DNA from: Paenibacillus athensensis
Lineage (GTDB): Bacteria; Bacillota; Bacilli; Paenibacillales; NBRC-103111
Reading direction: 5' to 3'
DNA: 64,000 nt
NCBI RefSeq assembly: GCF_004514475.2
Contig: NZ_MYFO02000006.1
Span: forward strand, 124,001-188,000
This document shows, piece after piece, positions 42,449 to 50,149 of the stretch. Position 1 is the first letter of the stretch. Each line of letters begins with the position of its first letter. Below the pieces are notes generated by a model. It saw only the letters and a list, made by a program, of their open reading frames with translations, had not been told where the DNA came from and did not search any database. A program made the translations under genes and the position numbers.

Positions 42449-43711
42449 ATGATGAATAAGTTGTCCTCCCTTTCTTTCCGAAAAAAGCTGCAAATCGGTT
42501 GTTATTCGTTAATTGGACTGAATGCGCTGATGATCCTGATTTTGCTGCTCGCCTCGGATTCGAATTGGTTTCTCGGCATCCTCTTTTTGATCGTGCTGGT
42601 CGTAGGGAGCTTTCCCTTCATCAAGCTGTTCGAAAAGCAATTGACCGAGCCGGTCGCCGAGCTATCCCGCATCGCCTTGAACATCGCTAAGGGAGATTTT
42701 TCGCAAAAGGTGGCCGTTACATCCGACGACACGCTGGGCCAGCTTGGCCGTTCGTTTAACCAGATGATCGACAAGCTGCGCGACATTTTGCAAAATACAG
42801 GCGGCATTACCAAGCAGGTGTTTGAATCCAGCCGGGACATTTATATGAAAAATGAGAATTTCCGCGGCGTTCTGGAGCAGGTCAGCATTTCGGCTCAGGA
42901 GCTGGCTTCCGGCGCCAGCCAGATTTCCGAAGAGGTATCCGGCGTTTCGCAGACGTCGCGCATGATTGAAACCGAGCTGATCAACTACGCAGGCTCTGCC
43001 AAGGAAATGAAAACCCGCTCCGACGCGATGATGCAGCTGGTTGAGAAAGGCCGCACCTCGGTAGAGAGCCAAGGCGCCGGCATGAAGCGCAACGTGGAAG
43101 TTACAAATCAGGTTTCGGCTACAATCGATTTGCTCGCCAAGCAAGCAGCCGGCATTTCCAACGTTACGCGCTCGATTTCGGATATCGCCGAGCAGACGAA
43201 CCTGCTCTCCCTGAACGCTTCCATTGAAGCGGCCCGCGCCGGCGAGCACGGCAAGGGGTTTGCCGTCGTGGCCCAGCAGGTGCGCAAGCTGGCCGAGGAA
43301 TCAACTTCGCTGACGCGCGAGGTGTTCGGCTTCGTCAAAAGCATCGAGCAAGGCATCAAGGACGCGCTGCAGAGCATTCAAATCAACGAAGACGTCGTGA
43401 AAAAGCAAACCGTGCTGATTGATCAGACCGAGAAGGTGTTCGCGCAAATCGTCGATAGCGTCGGCTTTATTTCGGTGGAAATTACCCGATTCGCCGACGG
43501 CAGCGATCAGATGTTGACCAGCTCGCAGCAAATTGCCGCCGCGATGGAGAACATTTCGGCTATTACCGAGCAATCCGCAGCCGGAACCGAAGAGGTATCC
43601 GCCTCCATGAACGAGCAAATCGCCACCGTTCAAGGGATCGTCAGCCAGACGGAAGAAATGACGCGCATTGTAAGCCAGCTGCAGCACACGATTCAAATTT
43701 TCAAAATGTAA
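42449..43711 (+). CDS. Methyl-accepting chemotaxis protein without periplasmic sensor
   Basis: A 420-residue receptor. Two adjacent transmembrane helices (about 18-60) leave only a few residues outside, so it lacks a ligand domain. A HAMP domain follows ([26 protein letters not shown]), then the signalling domain with the conserved hairpin tip [38 protein letters not shown]. It may sense membrane state, energy or a cytoplasmic cue and signals through CheA/CheW. AGAGGAG lies 5 bp before the ATG; the next ATG codon is also possible. A perfect TATAAT is at 42382. Confidence 0.92.
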   Translation: MMNKLSSLSFRKKLQIGCYSLIGLNALMILILLLASDSNWFLGILFLIVLVVGSFPFIKLFEKQLTEPVAELSRIALNIAKGDFSQKVAVTSDDTLGQLGRSFNQMIDKLRDILQNTGGITKQVFESSRDIYMKNENFRGVLEQVSISAQELASGASQISEEVSGVSQTSRMIETELINYAGSAKEMKTRSDAMMQLVEKGRTSVESQGAGMKRNVEVTNQVSATIDLLAKQAAGISNVTRSISDIAEQTNLLSLNASIEAARAGEHGKGFAVVAQQVRKLAEESTSLTREVFGFVKSIEQGIKDALQSIQINEDVVKKQTVLIDQTEKVFAQIVDSVGFISVEITRFADGSDQMLTSSQQIAAAMENISAITEQSAAGTEEVSASMNEQIATVQGIVSQTEEMTRIVSQLQHTIQIFKM

Positions 43712-43729
43712 GCCCGTTTCACCCCACAC

Positions 43730-43809
43730 AAAAAACCTCCATCGATCGCAAACGAGCATTTTTCGCGCTCTTGCGGCATCCCGAACCGCCGGGACGATGG
43801 AGGTTTTTT
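43730..43809. terminator. Bidirectional terminator between mcp and pepF
   Basis: AAAAAACCTCCATCG (43730-43744) and CGATGGAGGTTTTTT (43795-43809) form a 15-bp perfect stem between converging genes. Confidence 0.9.
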
Positions 43810-43834
43810 GTAATAGCTGCTATCTGTTTCCGCC

Positions 43835-45637
43835 CTATACTTTGCTCTCGATCAATTGCAGAAACAGCTCGATATCGGCCAACGCCATGTCAACGCCGCT
43901 TTGCCAAAAGTCCGGCAGCGTCACGTCGACGCCCAAATGCTTGAGCGCCAGCTCCTCAACGGTCATGCTGCCCGTATCGCGCAGCAGGTCGACATATTTT
44001 TGCTCAAAGCCCGGCCCCTCCTGTAAGGCGCGGGCGTAAATCCCGGCGCTGAACAAGTAGCCAAACGTGTACGGAAAGTTGTAGAACGGCACCTCGGTGG
44101 CATAAAAATGCAGCTTCGCCGCCCAAAAATGCGGATGGTAGCTCGAAAGGGCATCGCAGAAGGCAAGCTTTTGCGCGTCCACCATCAGCTCGCTCAAGCG
44201 CTCGGCGCTGACCAAGCCGCGGCCCCGCTCGGCGTAGAAGTTCGTCTCGAAAATAAACCGTGCGTGTATGTTCATGAAAAAAGCGACGGCGCGCTGAATT
44301 TTATCCTCCAGCAAAACGATGCGCTCCTCGTCATCGGCCGCCCCACGAACCGCTGCGTCGGCCAAAATCATCTCGGCAAACGTCGAAGCGGTCTCCGCCA
44401 CATTCATCGCGTATTCCTGGGCCAGCGCCGGCATGTCGTTCATTACGTCCTGATGATAGCCGTGGCCCAGCTCGTGCGCCAGTGTCGCCACGTTATCGGC
44501 CGTACCGCCGTACGTCATGAAAATCCGCGTTTCGCCCGCCACCGGAAACGAGGTGCAAAAGCCCCCCGGACGCTTGCCGGGCCGGTCCTCTGCTTCGATC
44601 CAGCGATTGTCGAAGGCGCGGACCGCGAAATCGGCCATTCTCGGGCTGAAGCGCCGGAATTGTTCAATGATCAGCGCTGCGCCCTCGTCATAATCGATCT
44701 TGCGGCTGGCGTCGCCCAGCGGCGCATCCACGTCGAACCAGGCGAGACGCTCCACGCCCAGCAGCTGCGCCTTGCGCTGCAAATAGCGAACGAGCATCGG
44801 CTTGCTGCGCTCGATGACCTCCCACATGACGGCCAGCGTGCGGGCCTCCATGCGATTGATCGCCAGCGGCTCTTTGTGTACGTCGCTCCAGCCGCGCGCC
44901 TTGTAGGTCTGCAAGCGGAAGCCGCCCAAATGATTCAGCGCCTCTGCGCAAAAGTCGGCCTTGTCGGCCCAAGCCGCTTCCCACAAGCCGAACAGCCGCT
45001 CCCGCTCGCTGCGGTCCGCCGTATGCAGCTTGTTGAACGCCTGCCCGGCCGACAGCTCCACCGGCTCGCCGTTTTCCTCCACGACCATGCGGAACTGACC
45101 GACCGTCGTGTTGTACAGATCGCCCCAGCCGTGGTAGCCATCTACGGCCAAATCATTGATCAGCGCCTCCAGCTCCGGCGCCAGCTTCTCCTTCGCCAGC
45201 GCGCGCCGCTCGGCCAGCGGAAACGCCACAGCACGCAGCGGCTCCTCCGCGAGCAGCTCCGCCCACACATCGTCAGCCGTCCCGGTCAGCAACTGGTCGA
45301 ATCGCGTCAGCGTTGACTGGAAGTCGGCATACAGCGTTTTGACCCGCCCGCTAAGCACAGGCGCTTTGCGGTCCTTCTGATTGTCGGCGAGCAGGCAACT
45401 GACGAAGGAATCCGCTTCGCGAAGCTGCTTCAGGATGCGCTGCAGCTGCTCCACCAGCTCGACGAGCGGCCGGGCCGCCTCACCGGCTGACGAAGGCGCC
45501 GCAGACTCGGCTACACGGCTTTGAAAACCGGCGATTTCCCGCTCCAATTCGTCGAGCCAAGCGGCCAGTTGGGGGGAATCGCTGCTCCCCGGAAAAAAGC
45601 GATCGAGATCCCATGTTTGCGCAAGCTTATTTGTCAT
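43835..45637 (-). CDS. pepF: Oligoendopeptidase F (M3 family)
   Basis: A 600-residue cytoplasmic zinc metallopeptidase that cleaves short peptides. The active site HELGH (HExxH) is near residue 388, in ATLAHELGHGYHQDV, with the downstream ligand Glu in MNVAETASTFAEMI. N-terminal helices (about 1-170) are typical of M3B. The ATG at 45637 follows GGAGGGGA by 5 bp and gives the usual family length; an upstream in-frame start would add a divergent 47-residue extension. The gene is divergent from yycC. Confidence 0.94.
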   Translation of the reverse strand: MTNKLAQTWDLDRFFPGSSDSPQLAAWLDELEREIAGFQSRVAESAAPSSAGEAARPLVELVEQLQRILKQLREADSFVSCLLADNQKDRKAPVLSGRVKTLYADFQSTLTRFDQLLTGTADDVWAELLAEEPLRAVAFPLAERRALAKEKLAPELEALINDLAVDGYHGWGDLYNTTVGQFRMVVEENGEPVELSAGQAFNKLHTADRSERERLFGLWEAAWADKADFCAEALNHLGGFRLQTYKARGWSDVHKEPLAINRMEARTLAVMWEVIERSKPMLVRYLQRKAQLLGVERLAWFDVDAPLGDASRKIDYDEGAALIIEQFRRFSPRMADFAVRAFDNRWIEAEDRPGKRPGGFCTSFPVAGETRIFMTYGGTADNVATLAHELGHGYHQDVMNDMPALAQEYAMNVAETASTFAEMILADAAVRGAADDEERIVLLEDKIQRAVAFFMNIHARFIFETNFYAERGRGLVSAERLSELMVDAQKLAFCDALSSYHPHFWAAKLHFYATEVPFYNFPYTFGYLFSAGIYARALQEGPGFEQKYVDLLRDTGSMTVEELALKHLGVDVTLPDFWQSGVDMALADIELFLQLIESKV

Positions 45638-45753
45638 CTTAGTCCCCTCCGGCTCCGGGATGATTCCCGTTTTTCCCATTAAATCATAAAGCGGCGTCAA
45701 GCGCCAACGCGCGGGCGGCCCGGATTGCCGATTGCTTCCGTCGAAAAAGTATG

Positions 45754-45783
45754 TTATCAATAAAGAATACTGTTTCATATACT
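45754..45783 (+). promoter_or_regulatory. Candidate promoter of yycC
   Basis: TTATCA (45754-45759), 18-bp spacer, TATACT (45778-45783), 17 bp before the start codon region. Confidence 0.45.
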
Positions 45784-45800
45784 CGTTTTAGGAGGAAATC

Positions 45801-45989
45801 GTGTTGAAACCTCTGCAAATTTCAGCCGAAACCGCGCAAAAGCTCGCCGCTGAGCTGAAGGTGCCGCTGGAGCACCTGATGCATATGCCGCAGCACATTT
45901 TGCTCCAAAAGCTGGCTGAGCTGGCCAAGTCGTCGTCTTCGGAACAATCCCCTGCAACCCCCGATGCAAACCGTCAGGATGTGGAATAG
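45801..45989 (+). CDS. yycC: YycC family protein
   Basis: A 62-residue cytoplasmic protein with the family core LKPLQISAETAQKLAAELKVPLEHLMHMPQHILLQKLAEL, which is strongly conserved in Bacillales; function unknown. A Ser/Pro/Asp-rich tail follows. The start is GTG at 45801 with AGGAGGA 4 bp upstream (TTG one codon later is also possible). It leads a run of three plus-strand genes ending with the diguanylate cyclase. Confidence 0.87.
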   Translation: MLKPLQISAETAQKLAAELKVPLEHLMHMPQHILLQKLAELAKSSSSEQSPATPDANRQDVE

Positions 45990-46031
45990 CCATTGATTCC
46001 TTTTGCCAACACATGGCCTTATGAAATCATT

Positions 46032-46229
46032 ATGAAGGACGTTTATGTACACGAATGCCCGTTTTGCTCCCGTCCCAACGTTCTGCTCCCGCTCAAGCCG
46101 GCCGAATTGCAGCAGATTCACGAAGGCCGCAAAAAGCTGCTTGTGTTCCCCTGCTGCTTCAACAAAGTGACGCTGCTCGATACGGATCGCGATTATTTAT
46201 TGGCTGATCGTCCGATTCGTCCATCATAG
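46032..46229 (+). CDS. Small Cys-containing protein of unknown function
   Basis: About 65 residues. A CPFC pair near the start and a CC pair (VFPCCFNKV) about 30 residues later could bind zinc. I do not recognise a family. The ATG at 46032 has no clear ribosome site; a TTG at 45993 in the same frame, 3 bp after the yycC stop codon, is an alternative and would suit translational coupling. Real coding is likely but the start is uncertain. Confidence 0.55.
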   Translation: MKDVYVHECPFCSRPNVLLPLKPAELQQIHEGRKKLLVFPCCFNKVTLLDTDRDYLLADRPIRPS

Positions 46230-46264
46230 TCCGCCCCGGCGGTTAAGGAACAGGATGACTAACG

Positions 46265-47380
46265 ATGAATGAATATCTCATTCCCCTGACCAGCGCCTGC
46301 ACCCTCGTCACGCTGAACTATATCGCGATGAAAATCCGCGGCAAAATGCTCGTTGAATCCTACGAGGATTGGATTGCCCCTCTGTTCACCGGCCTGGCCA
46401 GCATCATCATGATGCTGCAGCCGCTCCCGCTGAATTGGGGGCTGGCCGATCTGCGCTCGCTGCCGATTTTCATGGCCGGCTTGCGCTACGGACTGCCGGT
46501 GGCGCTGATTTCGACGATTTTCCCAACAGCATACGGCATTTATTCCGGCGAGCCGCACTGGCTGTTCAACTCCATCCAGGATCTGCTGATGCCTGCGCTG
46601 ATCAGCTCCTTTTTTCACACGAAGGAATATCGCACCGGCTTAAAGGACATCCGGCTCGGACAGGGACTGTTGATTTGCACGCTGCTGCTTGCGCTGCAGC
46701 TGCTCATCGCCTTCTACGTGCAGCCCTCGGCGGCCTGGCATTTCTGGGCCGGACAGCTGTTCATGCTGGCGATTATGGCAGGCGCGCTGACAATTCTGAT
46801 TATTATGGTCAACGACGAGAATAAAAGCTGGATGCTGCAGCGGCAGCTGGAGCTGCAAGCGAATCAGGACGGCTTGACCAAGCTGCCGAACCTGCGCAGC
46901 TTCACAGCAATTGCCGCCAAGACGATGCAACGTCGCCGCGTTTCCATTTTTATGATCGACATCGACAATTTCAAAATGTACAACGACCGCTTCGGTCATC
47001 TGGAGGGCGACGAGCTGCTGCGCACCGTCGGCGCCACGCTGCGCCAGCTCATTGACGAACGCGATTATGTCGCCCGTTACGGCGGCGAGGAGTTCATTCT
47101 CCTCAGCACGGAAACCGAGCGCCAGCGGCTGGCTGTTTACGCCGACCGGCTCTGCAAAGCGATTGCTGCGCAAAATCTGAGCATCCCCGAGCTGTCCGAA
47201 GGTCCGCCACCGTCCATCACGATCTCGATCGGCATCTCGACCGCAGTCCGGGCGCAAGACGACCTGCAGCGCGTCATCGCCGAAGCCGACGAAGCGTTGT
47301 ACGCGTCCAAGCATAGCGGCAAAAACCGCTATACGTTTCATAACGCCGCCGTCCCCGACGACAAAAAAACGAACGCTTGA
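46265..47380 (+). CDS. Membrane diguanylate cyclase: 5TM-GGDEF
   Basis: A 371-residue enzyme making cyclic di-GMP. Six hydrophobic segments (residues 5-180) resemble the LytS-type 5TM sensor, with the PIFMAGLRYGLPVALISTIFPTAYG block. The GGDEF domain (about 200-360) has IDIDNFKMYNDRFGHLEGDELL and an intact GGEEF at 273-277. No canonical RxxD inhibitory site precedes it. It ends the yycC run; a long hairpin overlaps its stop codon but belongs to the opposite-strand operon. Confidence 0.92.
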   Translation: MNEYLIPLTSACTLVTLNYIAMKIRGKMLVESYEDWIAPLFTGLASIIMMLQPLPLNWGLADLRSLPIFMAGLRYGLPVALISTIFPTAYGIYSGEPHWLFNSIQDLLMPALISSFFHTKEYRTGLKDIRLGQGLLICTLLLALQLLIAFYVQPSAAWHFWAGQLFMLAIMAGALTILIIMVNDENKSWMLQRQLELQANQDGLTKLPNLRSFTAIAAKTMQRRRVSIFMIDIDNFKMYNDRFGHLEGDELLRTVGATLRQLIDERDYVARYGGEEFILLSTETERQRLAVYADRLCKAIAAQNLSIPELSEGPPPSITISIGISTAVRAQDDLQRVIAEADEALYASKHSGKNRYTFHNAAVPDDKKTNA

Positions 47381-47429
47381 CTGTCCTCCGTCACCTCAAC
47401 GCGGTGCTGACGCCAGTCAAGCGTTCGTT
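47363..47429 (-). terminator. Terminator of the globin-DUF2225 operon, overlapping the cyclase stop
   Basis: AACGAACGCTTGACTG (47368-47383) and CAGTCAAGCGTTCGTT (47414-47429) form a 16-bp perfect stem. On the minus strand it is followed by seven T, so it terminates that strand; on the plus strand no T run follows. Confidence 0.85.
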
Positions 47430-47451
47430 CATGTTTATGGGCGGCTTCGCC

Positions 47452-48150
47452 CTAAGCCTGCTTCATTTCCTCAGGAAGCTCCAGCTTCTCCGCCAGCATA
47501 TCCTCGCGCGTAACCGCCCACTGCTCGCGGCTTGCCCGGATCATCCCGGCGTCCATAATCTTGCGGTCGTTGATAATGCGCGCGAACCATTTGACCGCTT
47601 CGCCATACCGCTTTAACCGCCGGTTCAGCTCACCCATCAGGAACATCAGCCGCGCATTGTTCAAATCCATGCCCTCGGTCTCGAAGACGCTGACATAAGC
47701 GTCCAGCGCAAAGATCAGGAAGCGCTTCTCCTGCTCCCAGTCCTCTTTGTACCGGAACAGCCAAGCGATATGGTGCAGCAGGCCCGCGATAATGCGCGCC
47801 TTCTCATCCTTGAGCTGGGCGCATACCAACGCCAGCTTGTAAGCCTGCAGCGCGTCGTCCCAGGTCCGTTCCCCGCCGTAGTCGCGCATCGTCCAGTTGA
47901 GCGCAACCTTCTCGCGGAACGTGCTCTTTTGCTGCGGCGTCCACTTGTCGGAGAAATTCTCCGTACTCGCATAGCCGCAAAACGGACAAATCCGCACGAC
48001 GTAAAAGTCGGGATTGATATCTTTATAATGAACGCAAAAGTCGGTGTCCGTCCGCTTCGCTTTCTTGAAGCTGGGCCGAACGCGCGACGTCTGGAAGCTG
48101 TTCTCGCAGTAGGTGCATTTCACAGTAATCGGATATAAAGGTTCTACCAT
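47452..48150 (-). CDS. DUF2225 protein with zinc knuckles and helical repeats
   Basis: A 232-residue cytoplasmic protein. Two CxxC pairs, CTYCENSF (near 12-15) and CPFCGYAS (near 55-60), suggest a zinc-binding head as in DUF2225. The remainder (about 85-232) is a run of amphipathic helices resembling TPR units (LAYKLA-like DALQAYKLALVCAQ, RLKRYGEAVKWFARII). The function of the family is unknown. AAAGGCGGT lies 6 bp before the ATG. It follows the globin gene by 13 bp. Confidence 0.88.
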   Translation of the reverse strand: MVEPLYPITVKCTYCENSFQTSRVRPSFKKAKRTDTDFCVHYKDINPDFYVVRICPFCGYASTENFSDKWTPQQKSTFREKVALNWTMRDYGGERTWDDALQAYKLALVCAQLKDEKARIIAGLLHHIAWLFRYKEDWEQEKRFLIFALDAYVSVFETEGMDLNNARLMFLMGELNRRLKRYGEAVKWFARIINDRKIMDAGMIRASREQWAVTREDMLAEKLELPEEMKQA

Positions 48151-48163
48151 GCCATGACCGCCT

Positions 48164-48547
48164 TTACGGTGTATTGACAAAATGATAAGCGGAGCCCTTC
48201 AAGCGCTCTAGGATGAACGCGCTCAGCTCATGAGGAATGCCGACCTCGCGAATCGCTTCCCGCATGCAGCCCAGCCATGCGTCCGCCCGCTCCACTGTCA
48301 CGGGAAACGCCATGTGCCTGGCCCGCATCATCGGATGGCCGTATTCCTCGGAATACAACGGCGGCCCGCCGAAAAATTGCGTTAAAAATAAAATCTGCTT
48401 CTCCATCACCGGCTGAATATCGGCAGGAAACAGCGGTCCCAGCAGCGGATTCGCCTGCACCTTGGGGTAGAAGGCTTCCACCAGACTGCGCAGGCCCGCT
48501 GCTCCTCCGATCAGCTCATATACCGAATTGCGGCTCTCGTCCGTCAT
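48164..48547 (-). CDS. Truncated hemoglobin, group II
   Basis: A 127-residue 2-over-2 globin of the YjbI/trHbO type. The segment YELIGGAAGLRSLVEAFYPKVQANPLLGPLFP, with the B10 Tyr region, and the proximal His in RARHMAFPV are conserved, as is GGPPLYSEEYGHPMM. Such proteins bind O2 or NO and may act in redox or peroxidase chemistry. The ATG at 48547 follows GGGAG by 11 bp. It is the middle gene of an operon between a 31-residue peptide gene and the DUF2225 gene. Confidence 0.92.
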   Translation of the reverse strand: MTDESRNSVYELIGGAAGLRSLVEAFYPKVQANPLLGPLFPADIQPVMEKQILFLTQFFGGPPLYSEEYGHPMMRARHMAFPVTVERADAWLGCMREAIREVGIPHELSAFILERLKGSAYHFVNTP

Positions 48548-48551
48548 TTGT

Positions 48552-48647
48552 CTAATTCTCCCAATCCTCATCCGCTGAATTCATCAATGTCTCTCTAATG
48601 ACAAAAACAAAAGCACATACGACAATGCCGGCAATTACACCCGTCAT
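48552..48647 (-). CDS. 31-residue membrane peptide heading the globin operon
   Basis: The peptide begins MTGVIAGIVVCAFVFVIRET: one transmembrane helix with the positive residue after it, then an acidic tail (SADEDWEN). AAAGGAAGTGAG, close to the ideal ribosome site, precedes the ATG. Its stop lies 4 bp before the globin start, so translation is probably coupled. No family is recognised. The tight spacing and strong site make it a probable real gene despite its size. Confidence 0.7.
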   Translation of the reverse strand: MTGVIAGIVVCAFVFVIRETLMNSADEDWEN

Positions 48648-48691
48648 ATGACTCACTTCCTTTGTCAGAGATAGATGACCCTTGTAGTGCT

Positions 48692-48700
48692 ATTGTACCA
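48692..48700 (-). promoter_or_regulatory. Extended -10 promoter of the globin operon
   Basis: On the minus strand TGGTACAAT is a TGn-extended -10 element 45 bp before the peptide start codon; the -35 region is poor. Confidence 0.5.
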
Positions 48701-48798
48701 TAGTTCGACAGGGAGTACAGTACCCCGGGTCAAGTTTTTGCGCGGAATGTCTGTCCCGTTGTTTTCATATATTTGGGGAAGGAGGTGGTGACGCCATC

Positions 48799-50103
48799 AT
48801 GCCAAAGCGCAGCTTGTGGCCTGCATTGACGCTATCCCTGACCGTGCTTTCCATCGTGCTGTGTCTGCTCATCTTTCCGCAGGAAGCGCTGCGGGCCGCC
48901 GTTCGCGGAGTTGCCATTTGGTGGGATGTGCTGTTCCCGGCCTTGTTTCCGTTTTTCGTCATATCCGAAATGCTGCTGGGCTTCGGCATTGTGCATTTTT
49001 TCGGCACGGTGCTCGATCCGATGATGCGGCCGGTGTTCCGCATTCCCGGCATCGGCGGCTTCGTCATGGCGATGGGCTTTGCATCCGGCTACCCGGTGGG
49101 AGCCCGGCTGACGGCCCAGCTGTTCGAGCAGCGGCTCGTTACGCGCGAGGAAGGCGAACGGCTCGTCGCCTTCACGACGAGCTCCGATCCGATCTTCCTG
49201 ATCGGCGCGGTGGCGGTCGGCTTCTTCCACGACGCCTCTCTGGCGCCGGTGCTCGCCGCCGCGCATTACGGCGCCGCGATGCTCGTCGGCCTGCTCATGC
49301 GCTACCACGGCCGCGGCCGCTCGGCGCATGGGTCGGCCGAAGCCGCCGCAGCGCCGGGCGCGGAGCCGTTGACGGCGCAGCCGCAGGGCGCGCCCGACGC
49401 GCCGCCCGTGCGCCCGCGCGGCTCGATCTGGCTGCGCGGCCTGCGGGCGATGCACGCTGCGCGCCTGCTCGACGGTCGGCCGCTCGGCGTGCTGGTCGCG
49501 CAGGCAATCCGCCAGTCGCTGGGCCTGATCTTCGTCGTAGGCGGGCTGGTCGTCTTTTTCTCCGTCGTGCTGGAGGTACTGACAGCGGCCGGCGCGATGC
49601 GGGCCTTGTTCTACGGTATTCGCACGCTGCTCATGACGACCGGGCTTCCCGACGCATTGTCCCAAGCCGTTGTCAGCGGCCTGTTCGAAGTCACGCTCGG
49701 CGCGAAGGCCGCCGGCGCAGCCGACGCGGCACCCGCGGTCGGCAAAGTCGCTATCGCCGCCTTTGTGCTGTCGTGGGCCGGGCTGTCGGTGCACGCTCAG
49801 GTTATGAGCCTGCTCAGCCAAACGAACCTGCGCTATGCGCCGTTTGCCGTCGCCCGCCTGGCGCACGGCCTGCTCGCTGCAGCGCTCGTGCTGGCGCTGT
49901 GGCGGCCCATGCGCGGCGCAGGTGCGGCGTTATCGGTATTTTTGCCGAAAGAGGCCGTTTCCACTCCTTACACCGGCTGGCTGCCGTGGGTCATCCCGAC
50001 CGGCGCAGCCGTCTTTGCCGCCGCGCTCGCAGCGCTGCTCTTGCTGTACATAGGACGCGCCTTGCTCAAAATGATGTATGAAAAGGTTGGTGGGACCAGA
50101 TAA
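48799..50103 (+). CDS. ylbJ: Sporulation integral membrane protein YlbJ
   Basis: A 434-residue polytopic membrane protein (about 10 helices) made in the mother cell under sigma-E in Bacillus and required for normal cortex formation. Family segments include WWDVLFPALFPFFVISEMLLGFG, GFASGYPVGARLTAQLFE, and FTTSSDPIFLIGAVAVGFF. A cytoplasmic, Ala/Pro-rich loop (about 175-215) is longer than usual. AAGGAGGTGGTGA precedes the ATG. It stands 46 bp before the phosphorylase gene. Confidence 0.93.
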   Translation: MPKRSLWPALTLSLTVLSIVLCLLIFPQEALRAAVRGVAIWWDVLFPALFPFFVISEMLLGFGIVHFFGTVLDPMMRPVFRIPGIGGFVMAMGFASGYPVGARLTAQLFEQRLVTREEGERLVAFTTSSDPIFLIGAVAVGFFHDASLAPVLAAAHYGAAMLVGLLMRYHGRGRSAHGSAEAAAAPGAEPLTAQPQGAPDAPPVRPRGSIWLRGLRAMHAARLLDGRPLGVLVAQAIRQSLGLIFVVGGLVVFFSVVLEVLTAAGAMRALFYGIRTLLMTTGLPDALSQAVVSGLFEVTLGAKAAGAADAAPAVGKVAIAAFVLSWAGLSVHAQVMSLLSQTNLRYAPFAVARLAHGLLAAALVLALWRPMRGAGAALSVFLPKEAVSTPYTGWLPWVIPTGAAVFAAALAALLLLYIGRALLKMMYEKVGGTR

Positions 50104-50149
50104 TATGGGTACTTTCGAAAATTTTGATCAGGGAAGAGGACAACACGAC

